From Bacteroidota bacterium (lineage in GTDB: Bacteria > Bacteroidota > Bacteroidia > NORP154): DNA of 25,811 nt. The stretch covers positions 1 through 25,811 of the forward strand of contig NVRZ01000026.1 in assembly GCA_002401055.1 (NCBI GenBank), written 5' to 3'. Positions within the stretch are counted from its first letter, which is position 1. Each line of letters starts with the position of its first letter. The notes beneath the pieces are model-generated. The model saw only the letters and a list, made by a program, of their open reading frames with translations, was not told where the DNA came from and searched no databases. Shown here piece by piece: positions 7,311-14,283 of the stretch. The translations under genes were made by a program, and so were the position numbers.

Positions 7311-7739
7311 ATGATAAGAAAATACTATTTAAGTTCGGTGTTATACCCTTCCATAATTTCAATTATTGTTGGTGCAACCTACGCCGCGTTTGATGAAGGT
7401 AGCTATATCGAGGAGTATGATACGGCGAGCTCTGTATTTATAGAAGCTGCCTTCTATACCCTGTTGTTCTGTTCGGTTGGTTGGATAATATCGCTTGGTA
7501 TTTTCTTCAATAAGATTCAACAAATCAAAAACAATAAGCTGCTACGCTCTATATCTTGGTTTTTAATGCCATTTGCGATTTCTATTTGGTATGTATTTCA
7601 TGAAATAACTACGCGAATAAAATTTGGAGTGTTTAATGAATATGTTATTTCCATGTTAATTATAATTATTCCCTTTTTAGTTGCGTTGATTTTATCATAT
7701 TCTAAGTATTCTCGTGAGCAATTTGGCAAGAATGAGTAG
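7311..7739 (+). CDS. Polytopic membrane protein of unknown function (cassette 9)
   Basis: This 142-residue protein has about four hydrophobic segments, at roughly 10-27, 41-65, 78-97 and 110-131, with a charged C-terminal tail. There is no cleavable signal and no recognised family. It is one of two cassette genes in the array coding for an integral membrane protein rather than a secreted one. It ends with a TAG six bases before repeat I. Confidence 0.7.
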   Translation: MIRKYYLSSVLYPSIISIIVGATYAAFDEGSYIEEYDTASSVFIEAAFYTLLFCSVGWIISLGIFFNKIQQIKNNKLLRSISWFLMPFAISIWYVFHEITTRIKFGVFNEYVISMLIIIIPFLVALILSYSKYSREQFGKNE

Positions 7740-7744
7740 AAACT

Positions 7745-7787
7745 ACCACCAACAAACTCTTTGGCGCATACCCAGGCGGTTACCTGC
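7745..7787 (+). repeat. Cassette-like hairpin site I
   Basis: A left arm ending ACCAAC (to 7753) is followed by AAACTC, TTTGGCGC, ATACCCAGGC and GGTTACCTGC (to 7787). The TTTGGCGCA core is identical to sites D and F. The inner stem is weak and the outer pairing mostly limited to AAC/GTT, so this copy is recognised by sequence and position more than by perfect folding. Confidence 0.6.
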
Positions 7788-7797
7788 AACCCTTATT

Positions 7798-8838
7798 ATG
7801 ACTAGAACGACCACATTGCTACTACTGTGCATCTGGACAATGTGTTCATGTAACAGTGAATTAGAAAAAGAAACAATAGAGGGAATTGTTGTGGAAAGAC
7901 TAAGCGAGTGGGCGGAAAATCCATCATTCAGTAATGATATTCTCGACCCGAAGATCATTGAACAATTTCAAGACAGTGGACTTTTAGAGAATGGTTTAAA
8001 AGAGGGGCTGTGGATTGAGTACTCGCTTGACAACTCTTTGGTAAGAACTATAACTGTCGAAGTTGGAGACAAACAAACACCGCTGAAATTAGGGGCTACA
8101 CTCGAAAAACAAACTGGTACATATTTTAAAGGCAAAAGGCAAGGTGCTTGGATAATGTACAACTCCCGTGACAAGAAAGCCCCATTCTATTGGAACAGAG
8201 ATGGTGAAACAGACTACCGACAGGATGAGAAGCACGGAAAGGAAATAATATATCAGGGATTCGGAGAGGAATACCAACGCCCTCTCTTGATAAGACACTG
8301 GGAAAATGGAGTAGAAAACGGCATTGGCAAGATGTACTTTCCAAATCACCCATATGAGCTTCAGCAGGTTTATAATGCCGTAGATGGTCATTTATGGCTT
8401 CTTGAGAAATTTTATCCCAATGGACAGCTGGAAACAAAGTTCACGGATACAATATTGGAGGGCCGAGAGCTTAAATATATGCGAACTTATTACGAAAGTG
8501 GACAATTGAAGTTAATAGGATACTATACACTCAAAGAAGACCTTTTTGGAAGATGGACAAGTTTCTATAGAAACGCACAGATTGAAATAATCAAGAACTA
8601 TGAAAATGGCAAGCTCCATGGGAAATATGAATATTTTCACGACAATAGGCAAGTCTGGACGGAAAGAACTTACAAGGAAGGAAAGCTTTGGAATGTTCAT
8701 TCTAACTTTAATAGAAGAGGGCGAAAAAAGGATAGGGGAACAATAATCAACGGGACAGGAACGCTGAATCTTTATGACACTGAGGGCATGCTAACGGAGA
8801 GCGTGGAATATGTGAATGGCCTTGAGAAGAAAGATTAA
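7798..8838 (+). CDS. Lipoprotein with MORN_2 (YwqK-type) repeats (cassette 10)
   Basis: This 346-residue protein starts at ATG 7798; the frame is open upstream to 7714 but that part lies in repeat I. The N-terminus is a lipoprotein signal, with cysteines at residues 16 and 18 as candidate lipidation sites. The rest is a series of repeats of the form G-x-x-x-G-x-W-x-x-Y, seen at N-G-L-K-E-G-L-W-I-E-Y, G-K-R-Q-G-A-W-I-M-Y, N-G-V-E-N-G-I-G-K-M-Y, P-N-G-Q-L-E-T-K, S-G-Q-L-K-L-I-G-Y-Y and N-G-K-L-H-G-K-Y-E-Y-F. These match the MORN_2 family, often annotated as an antitoxin component though that role is not established for secreted forms. It is the last gene of the array. Confidence 0.85.
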   Translation: MTRTTTLLLLCIWTMCSCNSELEKETIEGIVVERLSEWAENPSFSNDILDPKIIEQFQDSGLLENGLKEGLWIEYSLDNSLVRTITVEVGDKQTPLKLGATLEKQTGTYFKGKRQGAWIMYNSRDKKAPFYWNRDGETDYRQDEKHGKEIIYQGFGEEYQRPLLIRHWENGVENGIGKMYFPNHPYELQQVYNAVDGHLWLLEKFYPNGQLETKFTDTILEGRELKYMRTYYESGQLKLIGYYTLKEDLFGRWTSFYRNAQIEIIKNYENGKLHGKYEYFHDNRQVWTERTYKEGKLWNVHSNFNRRGRKKDRGTIINGTGTLNLYDTEGMLTESVEYVNGLEKKD

Positions 8839-8845
8839 TAGGTAT

Positions 8846-8870
8846 GCAGCTAACCATGCCTTTGGCTTAA
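8846..8870 (+). repeat. Left half of a cassette-like site (J), right half not found
   Basis: GCAGCTAACC, ATGCC, TTTGGCTTAA match the left half of the repeat family directly after the last gene of the array. No GCC-GGGCC-GTTAG partner follows within the expected distance, so the array seems to be broken here, perhaps by a rearrangement that brought in the minus-strand genes. Confidence 0.5.
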
Positions 8871-8966
8871 TCCTCATTATCCACCCCTACCTATTTTCAT
8901 ACACGCACGCTTAGAGGTTGAGTGATACCTCGTTACCAAATGGGGGTTAAGTTGCTGTCTTACCTA

Positions 8967-9362
8967 CTAATCATCATCAGGTATCCATTTTAAATTAGTC
9001 GTAAACTCAAGCTCACCTCCGCAATTGCATTTCATATCGGAATTACTCTCTTGTGGATTGCTACATTTCATACAGATACAGGAATTACTATTTGAAATGT
9101 GATCCAGCATGCCCCTCTTCAGGATAATTACAAACATCACAAAAATAATTACTGATACCCCTATCAGGTCATACGGAACCTCCTCCATTATATCTTGCCA
9201 TTTCATCGGCAATGCTCCCGGTCGCCAACCTCTTAAACCAATACTTTTAACTACCGCAACCAGAGCTACGGCTACAATTGTGAAACCTACGAACTCTCGT
9301 GCGCCAAATCGTCGCTTTTGCACATTATTACTTAACTCTTCTTCTGTTTTTTTAACCCACAT
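8967..9362 (-). CDS. Membrane protein with C-terminal zinc-ribbon-like motif
   Basis: This 131-residue protein has two membrane spans, at about 24-41 and 67-84, and a C-terminal cytosolic tail with the cysteine pattern C-x-C-x-x-C, about ten residues, then C-x-C-G-G. The last part (K-C-N-C-G-G-E-L-E) is typical of small zinc ribbons. It lies 22 bases after the stop of the membrane-protein gene at 9385-10008, so the two may be cotranscribed. No named family was recognised. Confidence 0.65.
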   Translation of the reverse strand: MWVKKTEEELSNNVQKRRFGAREFVGFTIVAVALVAVVKSIGLRGWRPGALPMKWQDIMEEVPYDLIGVSVIIFVMFVIILKRGMLDHISNSNSCICMKCSNPQESNSDMKCNCGGELEFTTNLKWIPDDD

Positions 9363-9384
9363 TTCTGTAATTAATCTCTACCCA

Positions 9385-10008
9385 CTACACCGTATTGGGG
9401 TTAGTTGAAATGGTTTTATACTTGACATACACCAATCCACACATAAGCCACGCGATACTTAATCCCATGTAAATATTAAACATTGTTTCACCCGTCTCCA
9501 TGGCTTTTGGCGAGTATCTAAATGCAAACCCAGTCAGAATTAATCCAAGCATAATCAGAATTATTGGCAACATTTGAGGTGCGACCATGAAGTTCTTCAT
9601 ACCGTAGTACAAGCATCCTGCTAACAGCGCGAATGAAATGACATTACCAAGTGAATAAACTTGTCCATCTGATAATCCATCAAGCAAGTTACCGTTGATT
9701 GCCAGAGTCAGAAGTATTAAAATAAATATAGGTATTCTCGATATGGTAAATGAATTGGTCTGGATTAAAATTTCAGATTTATCTTTATTTCCTACTACGT
9801 GCTCTCCAAATGTTAAGAAATTAAACCTCACTCTCATCAACTCATAGATTATAGATACACCTAGTGAGGATAGCATAGCGACCACAACGAACATAGAGTT
9901 CAATCCACCTATGACAACAGTGCTTAGCATTAGTAGAATACCTATGAAGTAGGACAAAATGTAGAAGTTTGTCAATACAACTACGATATGTGTGAGAGCT
10001 TTCTTCAT
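9385..10008 (-). CDS. Polytopic membrane protein, possibly RDD-like
   Basis: This 207-residue protein has about six hydrophobic segments: roughly 8-30, 33-56, 92-108, 119-137, 145-163 and 178-197. A polar loop between the second and third spans contains F-L-T-F-G-E-H-V-V-G-N, which resembles the loop of RDD-family proteins. This is a weak resemblance only. Upstream of its start is the GC-rich repeat at 10018-10110, and its last codons form part of a related repeat at its 3' end. Confidence 0.65.
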   Translation of the reverse strand: MKKALTHIVVVLTNFYILSYFIGILLMLSTVVIGGLNSMFVVVAMLSSLGVSIIYELMRVRFNFLTFGEHVVGNKDKSEILIQTNSFTISRIPIFILILLTLAINGNLLDGLSDGQVYSLGNVISFALLAGCLYYGMKNFMVAPQMLPIILIMLGLILTGFAFRYSPKAMETGETMFNIYMGLSIAWLMCGLVYVKYKTISTNPNTV

Positions 10009-10017
10009 TTCCGTGTG

Positions 10018-10110
10018 CTACACTGTATTGGGCCTGCCTGCCGGTGGTCACTGAGCGCCCGCCTGAACCGGTACGGGCAGGCAGCCGAAGTGCAGGCAGG
10101 GTTAGTGGGG
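10018..10110 (-). repeat. GC-rich inverted-repeat element upstream of the membrane-protein gene
   Basis: On the minus strand it reads CACTAACC at one end (from 10107) and CAGTGTAG at the other (10018-10025). Inside, several TGCCTGC/GCAGGCA blocks can pair in alternative ways. It is far more GC-rich than its surroundings. The segment CTACACTGTATTGGG (10018-10032, plus strand) recurs with one mismatch at 9385-9399, the 3' end of the gene it precedes, so that gene is bracketed by related sequences. Confidence 0.6.
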
Positions 10111-10133
10111 GTTGGTTTCAGGATATATCTTAA

Positions 10134-10973
10134 TTAAGACGTTTGTAATTCGAAAAGAGTTATTTCCGGCCTAACATTAAATCGTATTTGCCATAAATGA
10201 CCCAGCGCTCTATTTATATATAAAGTTCGTCCGTCTTCCAAATCAATTTCTCCAGATGAATACTTCTTGTTTTTTACTGGCAGCATTGGCGCCTGTAGGA
10301 ATGGAGGTTTACATTGTCCCCCATGCGTATGACCTGCTAAAATCCAACCTTCATATCCATTCCACACATTCAAATCGCAAACATCAGGGTTGTGGCACAG
10401 CAATATATTTGCCTTTCCTGTGTCATATTTAGTCATTACTGCTTCTGGGTTGAAATTAGTTGCCCAATAATCATCAAAACCAATAAAATTCAATCCACTA
10501 ATCTGGGTTTGATCATTTCGCAATAGGGCTATGCCCGAGCTAGATAATTGGGCTGACACTTTGTTAGCGACTTCATCTTGTGACCAATTTCTACCATAAT
10601 CGTGATTCCCTAAAATTCCTACTGTTCCAAGACTTCCCTTAACTGTATGTTTTAAAACTTCGGCTAGCTGATCAAACTGTTCTGTACTCTCGTAACTTAT
10701 GTAATCCCCAGTATAGACTACAAAATCGGGATTAAATGCTTGAGCTTTCTTAAATGACTCAATTATATACTTATAGTCAAACCTATTCCCAACGTGCATA
10801 TCACTAATTTGCATTAGCGTTTTACCATTCAAATGATTCGGGAGATTCTTAACCAGCATTTTTTTCTTCACAAACTCAAGCCAAAATGGCTCAATCTGCC
10901 AAGCGTATAACCCTGTCATGACACTTAAGCCCGTAAATCCTAATATTGCTTTAATGAGGTTTCGCCTGTTCAT
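10134..10973 (-). CDS. Tat-exported calcineurin-like phosphoesterase, YaeI type
   Basis: This 279-residue metallophosphoesterase begins at ATG 10973. The N-terminus M-N-R-R-N-L-I-K followed by a hydrophobic stretch is a twin-arginine signal, as in Escherichia coli YaeI. The five metallophosphoesterase motifs are present and complete: D58-x-H60, G-D90, G-N-H-D (N123, H124), H194 and G-H215-T-H217. Family members hydrolyse phosphodiesters, with YaeI acting on lipid A precursors in vitro. The enzyme should carry a two-metal centre and act outside the cytoplasmic membrane. An in-frame extension to 11018 is rejected because it would bury the Tat motif. Confidence 0.9.
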   Translation of the reverse strand: MNRRNLIKAILGFTGLSVMTGLYAWQIEPFWLEFVKKKMLVKNLPNHLNGKTLMQISDMHVGNRFDYKYIIESFKKAQAFNPDFVVYTGDYISYESTEQFDQLAEVLKHTVKGSLGTVGILGNHDYGRNWSQDEVANKVSAQLSSSGIALLRNDQTQISGLNFIGFDDYWATNFNPEAVMTKYDTGKANILLCHNPDVCDLNVWNGYEGWILAGHTHGGQCKPPFLQAPMLPVKNKKYSSGEIDLEDGRTLYINRALGHLWQIRFNVRPEITLFELQTS

Positions 10974-11051
10974 ATACTTTCCATAACGGCTAAACAGCCT
11001 TAAAATTATTGAAAACACAAGTGTCAGCGTTATTGGGTATATTTAGAAAGC

Positions 11052-11540
11052 ATGAAAAGAATATTATTAATAACCGTCATATTAGGTCTATGCTTTGGAT
11101 TGACATATGCTCAAAACGAAAGACCAAGTCGATCAGAATATACTCTCAAACTTCCCGTCGATAGTGAGCTAATGTATGAGCAGAAGGTTGAAGTTTCCCC
11201 CTATTTTGTAAAAGAAAATGTGCTTCAGATATATCCTGGCGAAAGATTATTTATAGAAGTTAAAGCAAGTAAGAAGGAGATAATTTCGATGAAAGTTGTG
11301 AAGGAAAACCTGAATCCTAACTTAACGATTGAAGTAGAGCTCACTCAATCGGTTAAAGATGGAAAAGGCGAGTTAATGATGTTGAAAATTGTGAATCCTT
11401 TTAAGAAAGATTTAAAGTATAAAGCCATGATGTTTATCGTTGGGCAAGATAAATGGATAAATACGACCGTATTACCTGTTAAATCCAAATTAACGGGATA
11501 CGAAACTTGGATGAAAGAAATTCATAACATTAAAAAATGA
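11052..11540 (+). CDS. Small secreted protein of unknown function
   Basis: This 162-residue protein has a signal peptide (hydrophobic core 4-18, cleavage after T-Y-A-Q). The mature chain is predicted to be a beta-sandwich: strands alternate with phrases such as Y-P-G-E-R-L-F-I-E-V and N-P-F-K-K-D-L-K-Y-K-A. No family name was recognised. Its stop overlaps the start of the next gene (ATGA), so the two are translationally coupled. It is transcribed divergently from the phosphoesterase gene across 78 bases. Confidence 0.75.
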   Translation: MKRILLITVILGLCFGLTYAQNERPSRSEYTLKLPVDSELMYEQKVEVSPYFVKENVLQIYPGERLFIEVKASKKEIISMKVVKENLNPNLTIEVELTQSVKDGKGELMMLKIVNPFKKDLKYKAMMFIVGQDKWINTTVLPVKSKLTGYETWMKEIHNIKK

Positions 11541-12199
11541 ACATGAAGCTAATCTCAACAACTTTTCTGACCCTAGCTATTTTAACGTCTGCTCTTTCTC
11601 AGACTACTACATTCTACAAGGATGAATATCTGACCAAGGTTGTAGATGAAAGGAAGGGGAAATTCAAGAAAGTAGAAACTGAAAATGAGGGTGGTGTAAT
11701 CAGTATAAAAGTTTATGCTCTGAGAGAGAATATCCTGTTAAGAGAATCTAATTATAAAGATGCTAATCCTTGTGGTATTTGGAAAACCTTTGATTCCCAG
11801 GGAGCGTTAATGATTGAAAGGGACTTCAGTAGCGTTCGTTACACTAAAGAGGGCCCACCAGATGTTTTTGATAATGTAATACCTGAGGATAATACTGATA
11901 ACTATACGATAGCCGCATTTTACAATGGGGAAAATGACATGTTTAAATTCATAGGTACAGAAATTCGATATCCTATGGAGTCCCGCGAATCAGGAAGTTC
12001 TGGTATTGTATATATTCAGTTCATGGTCGACGAAGAAGGAAATACAACTCCTTATTCAATTGTTCGAGGTGTAGATCCATATATTGACTATGAAGCCTGG
12101 AGATTAATTAATAAAATGCCACCGTGGAAACCTGCGACAAAAAATGGGGAGCCCATAAAATCGTATTCGACATTACCATTTCGGTTTGTCCTGAGGTGA
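11537..12199 (+). CDS. Secreted protein with TonB C-terminal domain
   Basis: This 220-residue protein has a signal peptide (to about residue 21) and a middle region with a MORN_2-like segment (about 65-100: C-G-I-W-K-T-F-D-S-Q-G). A TonB C-terminal domain occupies about 137-219. Its hallmarks are I-R-Y-P, S-G-I-V-Y-I-Q-F-M-V-D-E-E-G and M-P-P-W-K-P-A-T-K-N-G-E-P-I. There is no N-terminal membrane anchor or proline-rich spanner, so it cannot be a classical energy-transducing TonB. Such anchor-free forms are common in Bacteroidota with unknown roles. The start overlaps the previous stop by four bases (ATGA). Confidence 0.85.
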   Translation: MNMKLISTTFLTLAILTSALSQTTTFYKDEYLTKVVDERKGKFKKVETENEGGVISIKVYALRENILLRESNYKDANPCGIWKTFDSQGALMIERDFSSVRYTKEGPPDVFDNVIPEDNTDNYTIAAFYNGENDMFKFIGTEIRYPMESRESGSSGIVYIQFMVDEEGNTTPYSIVRGVDPYIDYEAWRLINKMPPWKPATKNGEPIKSYSTLPFRFVLR

Positions 12200-12236
12200 A
12201 ATGATGCTAGAATGTCATAGCACCACATTTATAAAA

Positions 12237-13172
12237 ATGAAAAATATCTATATTCTATATCTGTTATGTGTTTCCTTGTCAGTATTAGGGCAATCAGGGG
12301 GATCTTCAAACAATCCAAATTATACGATAAAACTTAATCTTGAGCTTAGTACAGAATCATCTGACTTTGCTCCAAGATTCGCAGATGCTGGTAATATCGG
12401 AATGGTCTTTACGTCATCCAGAAATTCTAGTGATCTGAATTTAACTAGCCTTTTTTACACGGAACGGAAAGACAATAAATGGCAGAAGCCTCTTTCTATA
12501 GTAGATTCTGATAAAAAGAATGGAATTGGAATAATTACGATGGACTATTCACGTAACGTAATACTCTTTACGAAATGTCCTCTGAAATACTGGCATGATA
12601 GCGGTTATGTATGTAACATTTACTATTCTTTTCTGGAAGGGGATATGATTGGAGAAGCTATCCCATTAAATATTCCAATTGATCTCAAAAATATTGAAAG
12701 CGAAGTTAATCTTGGACATCCTTATTTTTCAAATGAAAAGGATGTTTTGTTTTTTGCTACAAATTTGCCTGGAGGATATGGTGGTAAAGACATTTGGTTT
12801 TCAATATATGAACGAACCTCAGATACATGGGGTAAACCTCAAAATGCGGGAGCAAAGATTAATACTTCGGGCGACGAATTATATCCGATGGTTCATTCGG
12901 ATGGTAGCCTGTACTTTACCTCTAGCGGACATGATGGTTTTGGTGGGTGGGATATATATAAATCGGAGATGGAGGGAGAATTATCCTGGGGTGATGCCCA
13001 AAACCTTGGAAAACCAATAAATTCAAAATCTGATGACTTTGGTATTGTTTTTAATGGCAATTCTTTAACGGGTTATTTTGCATCTAATAGGAAAAAGGGA
13101 CTAGGCAGCGATGATATTTATGAATTTTCTGTGGATGGGGGCTTGAATCAGTATCAATCGACCCCAAAATGA
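12237..13172 (+). CDS. Secreted PD40 beta-propeller protein, probably truncated by a frameshift
   Basis: This 311-residue protein begins at ATG 12237 (M-K-N-I-Y-I-L-Y), with a signal peptide cleaved after L-G-Q. The frame opens at 12201 but the earlier start would precede the signal. Repeats of the WD40-like PD40 type follow: D-F-A-P-R-F-A-D, H-P-Y-F-S-N-E-K-D-V-L-F-F-A-T-N, and L-Y-P-M-V-H-S-D-G-S-L-Y-F-T-S, each followed by G-G-x-D-I-W or G-G-W-D-I-Y. This layout is typical of secreted propellers in Bacteroidota. It ends at a TGA just after a CCCC-AAAA run. The next frame continues in-phase with a T9SS sorting domain, so the intended protein is likely longer. Confidence 0.8.
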   Translation: MKNIYILYLLCVSLSVLGQSGGSSNNPNYTIKLNLELSTESSDFAPRFADAGNIGMVFTSSRNSSDLNLTSLFYTERKDNKWQKPLSIVDSDKKNGIGIITMDYSRNVILFTKCPLKYWHDSGYVCNIYYSFLEGDMIGEAIPLNIPIDLKNIESEVNLGHPYFSNEKDVLFFATNLPGGYGGKDIWFSIYERTSDTWGKPQNAGAKINTSGDELYPMVHSDGSLYFTSSGHDGFGGWDIYKSEMEGELSWGDAQNLGKPINSKSDDFGIVFNGNSLTGYFASNRKKGLGSDDIYEFSVDGGLNQYQSTPK

Positions 13173-13197
13173 TTCAATAGTCACTTCATTTGAAGCT

Positions 13198-13506
13198 ATG
13201 TTAGCTGTCTTTAACAAAGATGAATGTAATGACAATACGGTGTCATTAAAGATCATAGATTCAAGAATTTATCCCAATCCGAATAGCGGTCAATTCATTC
13301 TGGAGTTAACCTCAAATAAAAAAGCCAAACTGAAAATCAGAATACATAATAATTTGGGGCAAGTACTGATGACAGAAGATATATCAGTAACCGAGGAGAC
13401 CTTTAAACGGGAATACAGTTTTGATAATGCCAGCAAAGGAATTTACTATGTCCAGATTCTATACGGTTGTGACATCGTCAGCATTGACAAGATGATATTG
13501 GAATAG
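13198..13506 (+). pseudogene. Detached T9SS type A sorting domain, probable 3' part of the PD40 gene
   Basis: The 102 residues from ATG 13198 hold a standard T9SS C-terminal sorting domain. Key phrases are I-Y-P-N-P-N-S-G-Q-F, L-K-I-R-I-H-N-N-L-G-Q-V-L and K-G-I-Y-Y-V-Q-I, ending in a lysine-containing strand. On its own it lacks a signal peptide and could not reach the T9SS. The same frame is open upstream to 13147, overlapping the 3' end of the PD40 gene. Skipping one base in the run at 13162-13169 joins the two into one secreted protein with a signal peptide, propeller and sorting domain. A sequencing error, a true mutation or recoding are all possible. Confidence 0.75.
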
Positions 13507-13583
13507 ACGTTAACCGTTTTATAGTATCACTCAACCCTCGTCAGCTTTAACACCGAAACATTCGCAATCTTCTTCAAGGCCTC

Positions 13584-14093
13584 TTACTTTTCCATTTTAG
13601 TGAGCTCACTAAAATGGATTTGTTTTTTCTTAGCCACACCTAATTGATTCTTATGTACCACCAATGCGCCTTGCTCATTGATCCCAGCTATTCTGGCTTC
13701 GATGATCTTGCCCACACTGTTTTTAAATGCAACCCTGTCCCCAATTCCAAACTCAATTTTCAAATTCACGTTAGTCGTAATATTTGTATTAACTGGAGGG
13801 ATGCCCCAAACGTCACCTTCAACTTTTATCTTTTTGCCATTATCTTTGACATAGATTTTGATATTCTTGAGAAACTCCCCACCCGTAACACTCTCTGTAG
13901 CTTCATCTAGGGCCCTTTCTAAGGCATCACCTCTCTTGGTAGATGCTTTGCCCTTCACATTGTGTTGAATTAGCTTGTAATCAGTTTTAGAATCAATGTT
14001 TCTATTGGCTATCATCGTTAAGTCCCCAATTCTGTTATAGGAGCATCCGGCTATTAATATCATAGTGGCCGCGAGTATTAAGACTGTTTTCAT
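13584..14093 (-). CDS. Lipoprotein of unknown function
   Basis: This 169-residue protein starts M-K-T-V-L-I-L-A-A-T-M-I-L-I-A-G-C, a classic lipoprotein signal with the lipidated cysteine at 17. A helical region (about 45-75, S-T-K-R-G-D-A-L-E-R-A-L-D-E-A-T) precedes strands containing G-D-V-W-G-I-P. Residues about 120-165 look like a small SH3/Tudor-like barrel (G-I-G-D-R-V-A-F-K-N and A-R-I-A-G-I-N-E-Q-G-A-L-V-V). Similar lipoproteins are common in Bacteroidota, function unknown. Its final codons, H-F-S-E-L-T-K-M-E, are encoded by a palindrome that terminates the opposite operon. Confidence 0.75.
   Translation of the reverse strand: MKTVLILAATMILIAGCSYNRIGDLTMIANRNIDSKTDYKLIQHNVKGKASTKRGDALERALDEATESVTGGEFLKNIKIYVKDNGKKIKVEGDVWGIPPVNTNITTNVNLKIEFGIGDRVAFKNSVGKIIEARIAGINEQGALVVHKNQLGVAKKKQIHFSELTKMEK
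13591..13627 (+). terminator. Perfect palindrome with T tract, terminator of the plus-strand operon
   Basis: Bases 13591-13618 are a perfect 28-base palindrome with half-site TCCATTTTAGTGAG. It is followed on the plus strand by TTTGTTTTTT, which makes a strong intrinsic terminator for the 11.0-13.5 kb genes. On the minus strand it is followed by AAAAG, so it should not terminate the convergent gene. It lies inside the last codons of that convergent lipoprotein gene. Confidence 0.8.
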
Positions 14094-14148
14094 GGTATAG
14101 TAGATTTAACACTTTCAGTCCCAGAAAGCGGGTTTATGAATAAAAAAA

Positions 14149-14283
14149 GCGTGGGACAATAACCCATCCGTCGTAGAGGTTCTCACAAACCCGATCAACA
14201 AAATAAAGTCAAGCCCACGCATTAACGTGAGCATTAACACTTTACTCCTTGTTGATCTAATAGATTGTGAGATTCCTACGACC
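14149..14283. repeat. Long imperfect hairpin element
   Basis: Blocks on the left pair in order with blocks on the right: GTCGTAG (14170-14176) with the CTACGAC near 14276-14282, TCTCACAA (14181-14188) with TTGTGAGA (14265-14272), and GATCAACAA (14193-14201) with TTGTTGATC (14249-14257). A small inner hairpin CACG/CGTG around CATTAA sits near 14215-14228. An alternative pairing joins GCGTGGG (14149-14155) with CCCACGC (14214-14220). The layout suits a palindromic mobile element of the REP/MITE kind or a structured RNA. No transposase gene is nearby. Confidence 0.6.

Noticed and set aside
3379..7797. Upstream start extensions of cassette genes 4, 5, 7 and 10 (from 3379, 4023, 5716 and 7714)
   Set aside because: Each extension translates the hairpin repeat and would bury a good signal peptide or lipobox, so the later ATG was used.
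8089..8437. Two overlapping minus-strand frames (100 and 103 codons) opposite the MORN_2 gene
   Set aside because: They lie wholly inside a clear repeat-containing coding sequence, show no domain or leader, and are antisense shadows.
9109..9408. Plus-strand frame of 99 codons over the zinc-ribbon membrane protein gene
   Set aside because: Its translation is low-complexity, rich in T, I and R, without domain signs. The minus frame has membrane spans and ordered cysteines.
8914..13536. Thirteen-base inverted repeat (GGTTGAGTGATAC and its complement) flanking 8.9-13.5 kb as possible element ends
   Set aside because: A 13-base match between two places in a 26-kb window is expected by chance, no transposase lies between, and no target duplication was seen.
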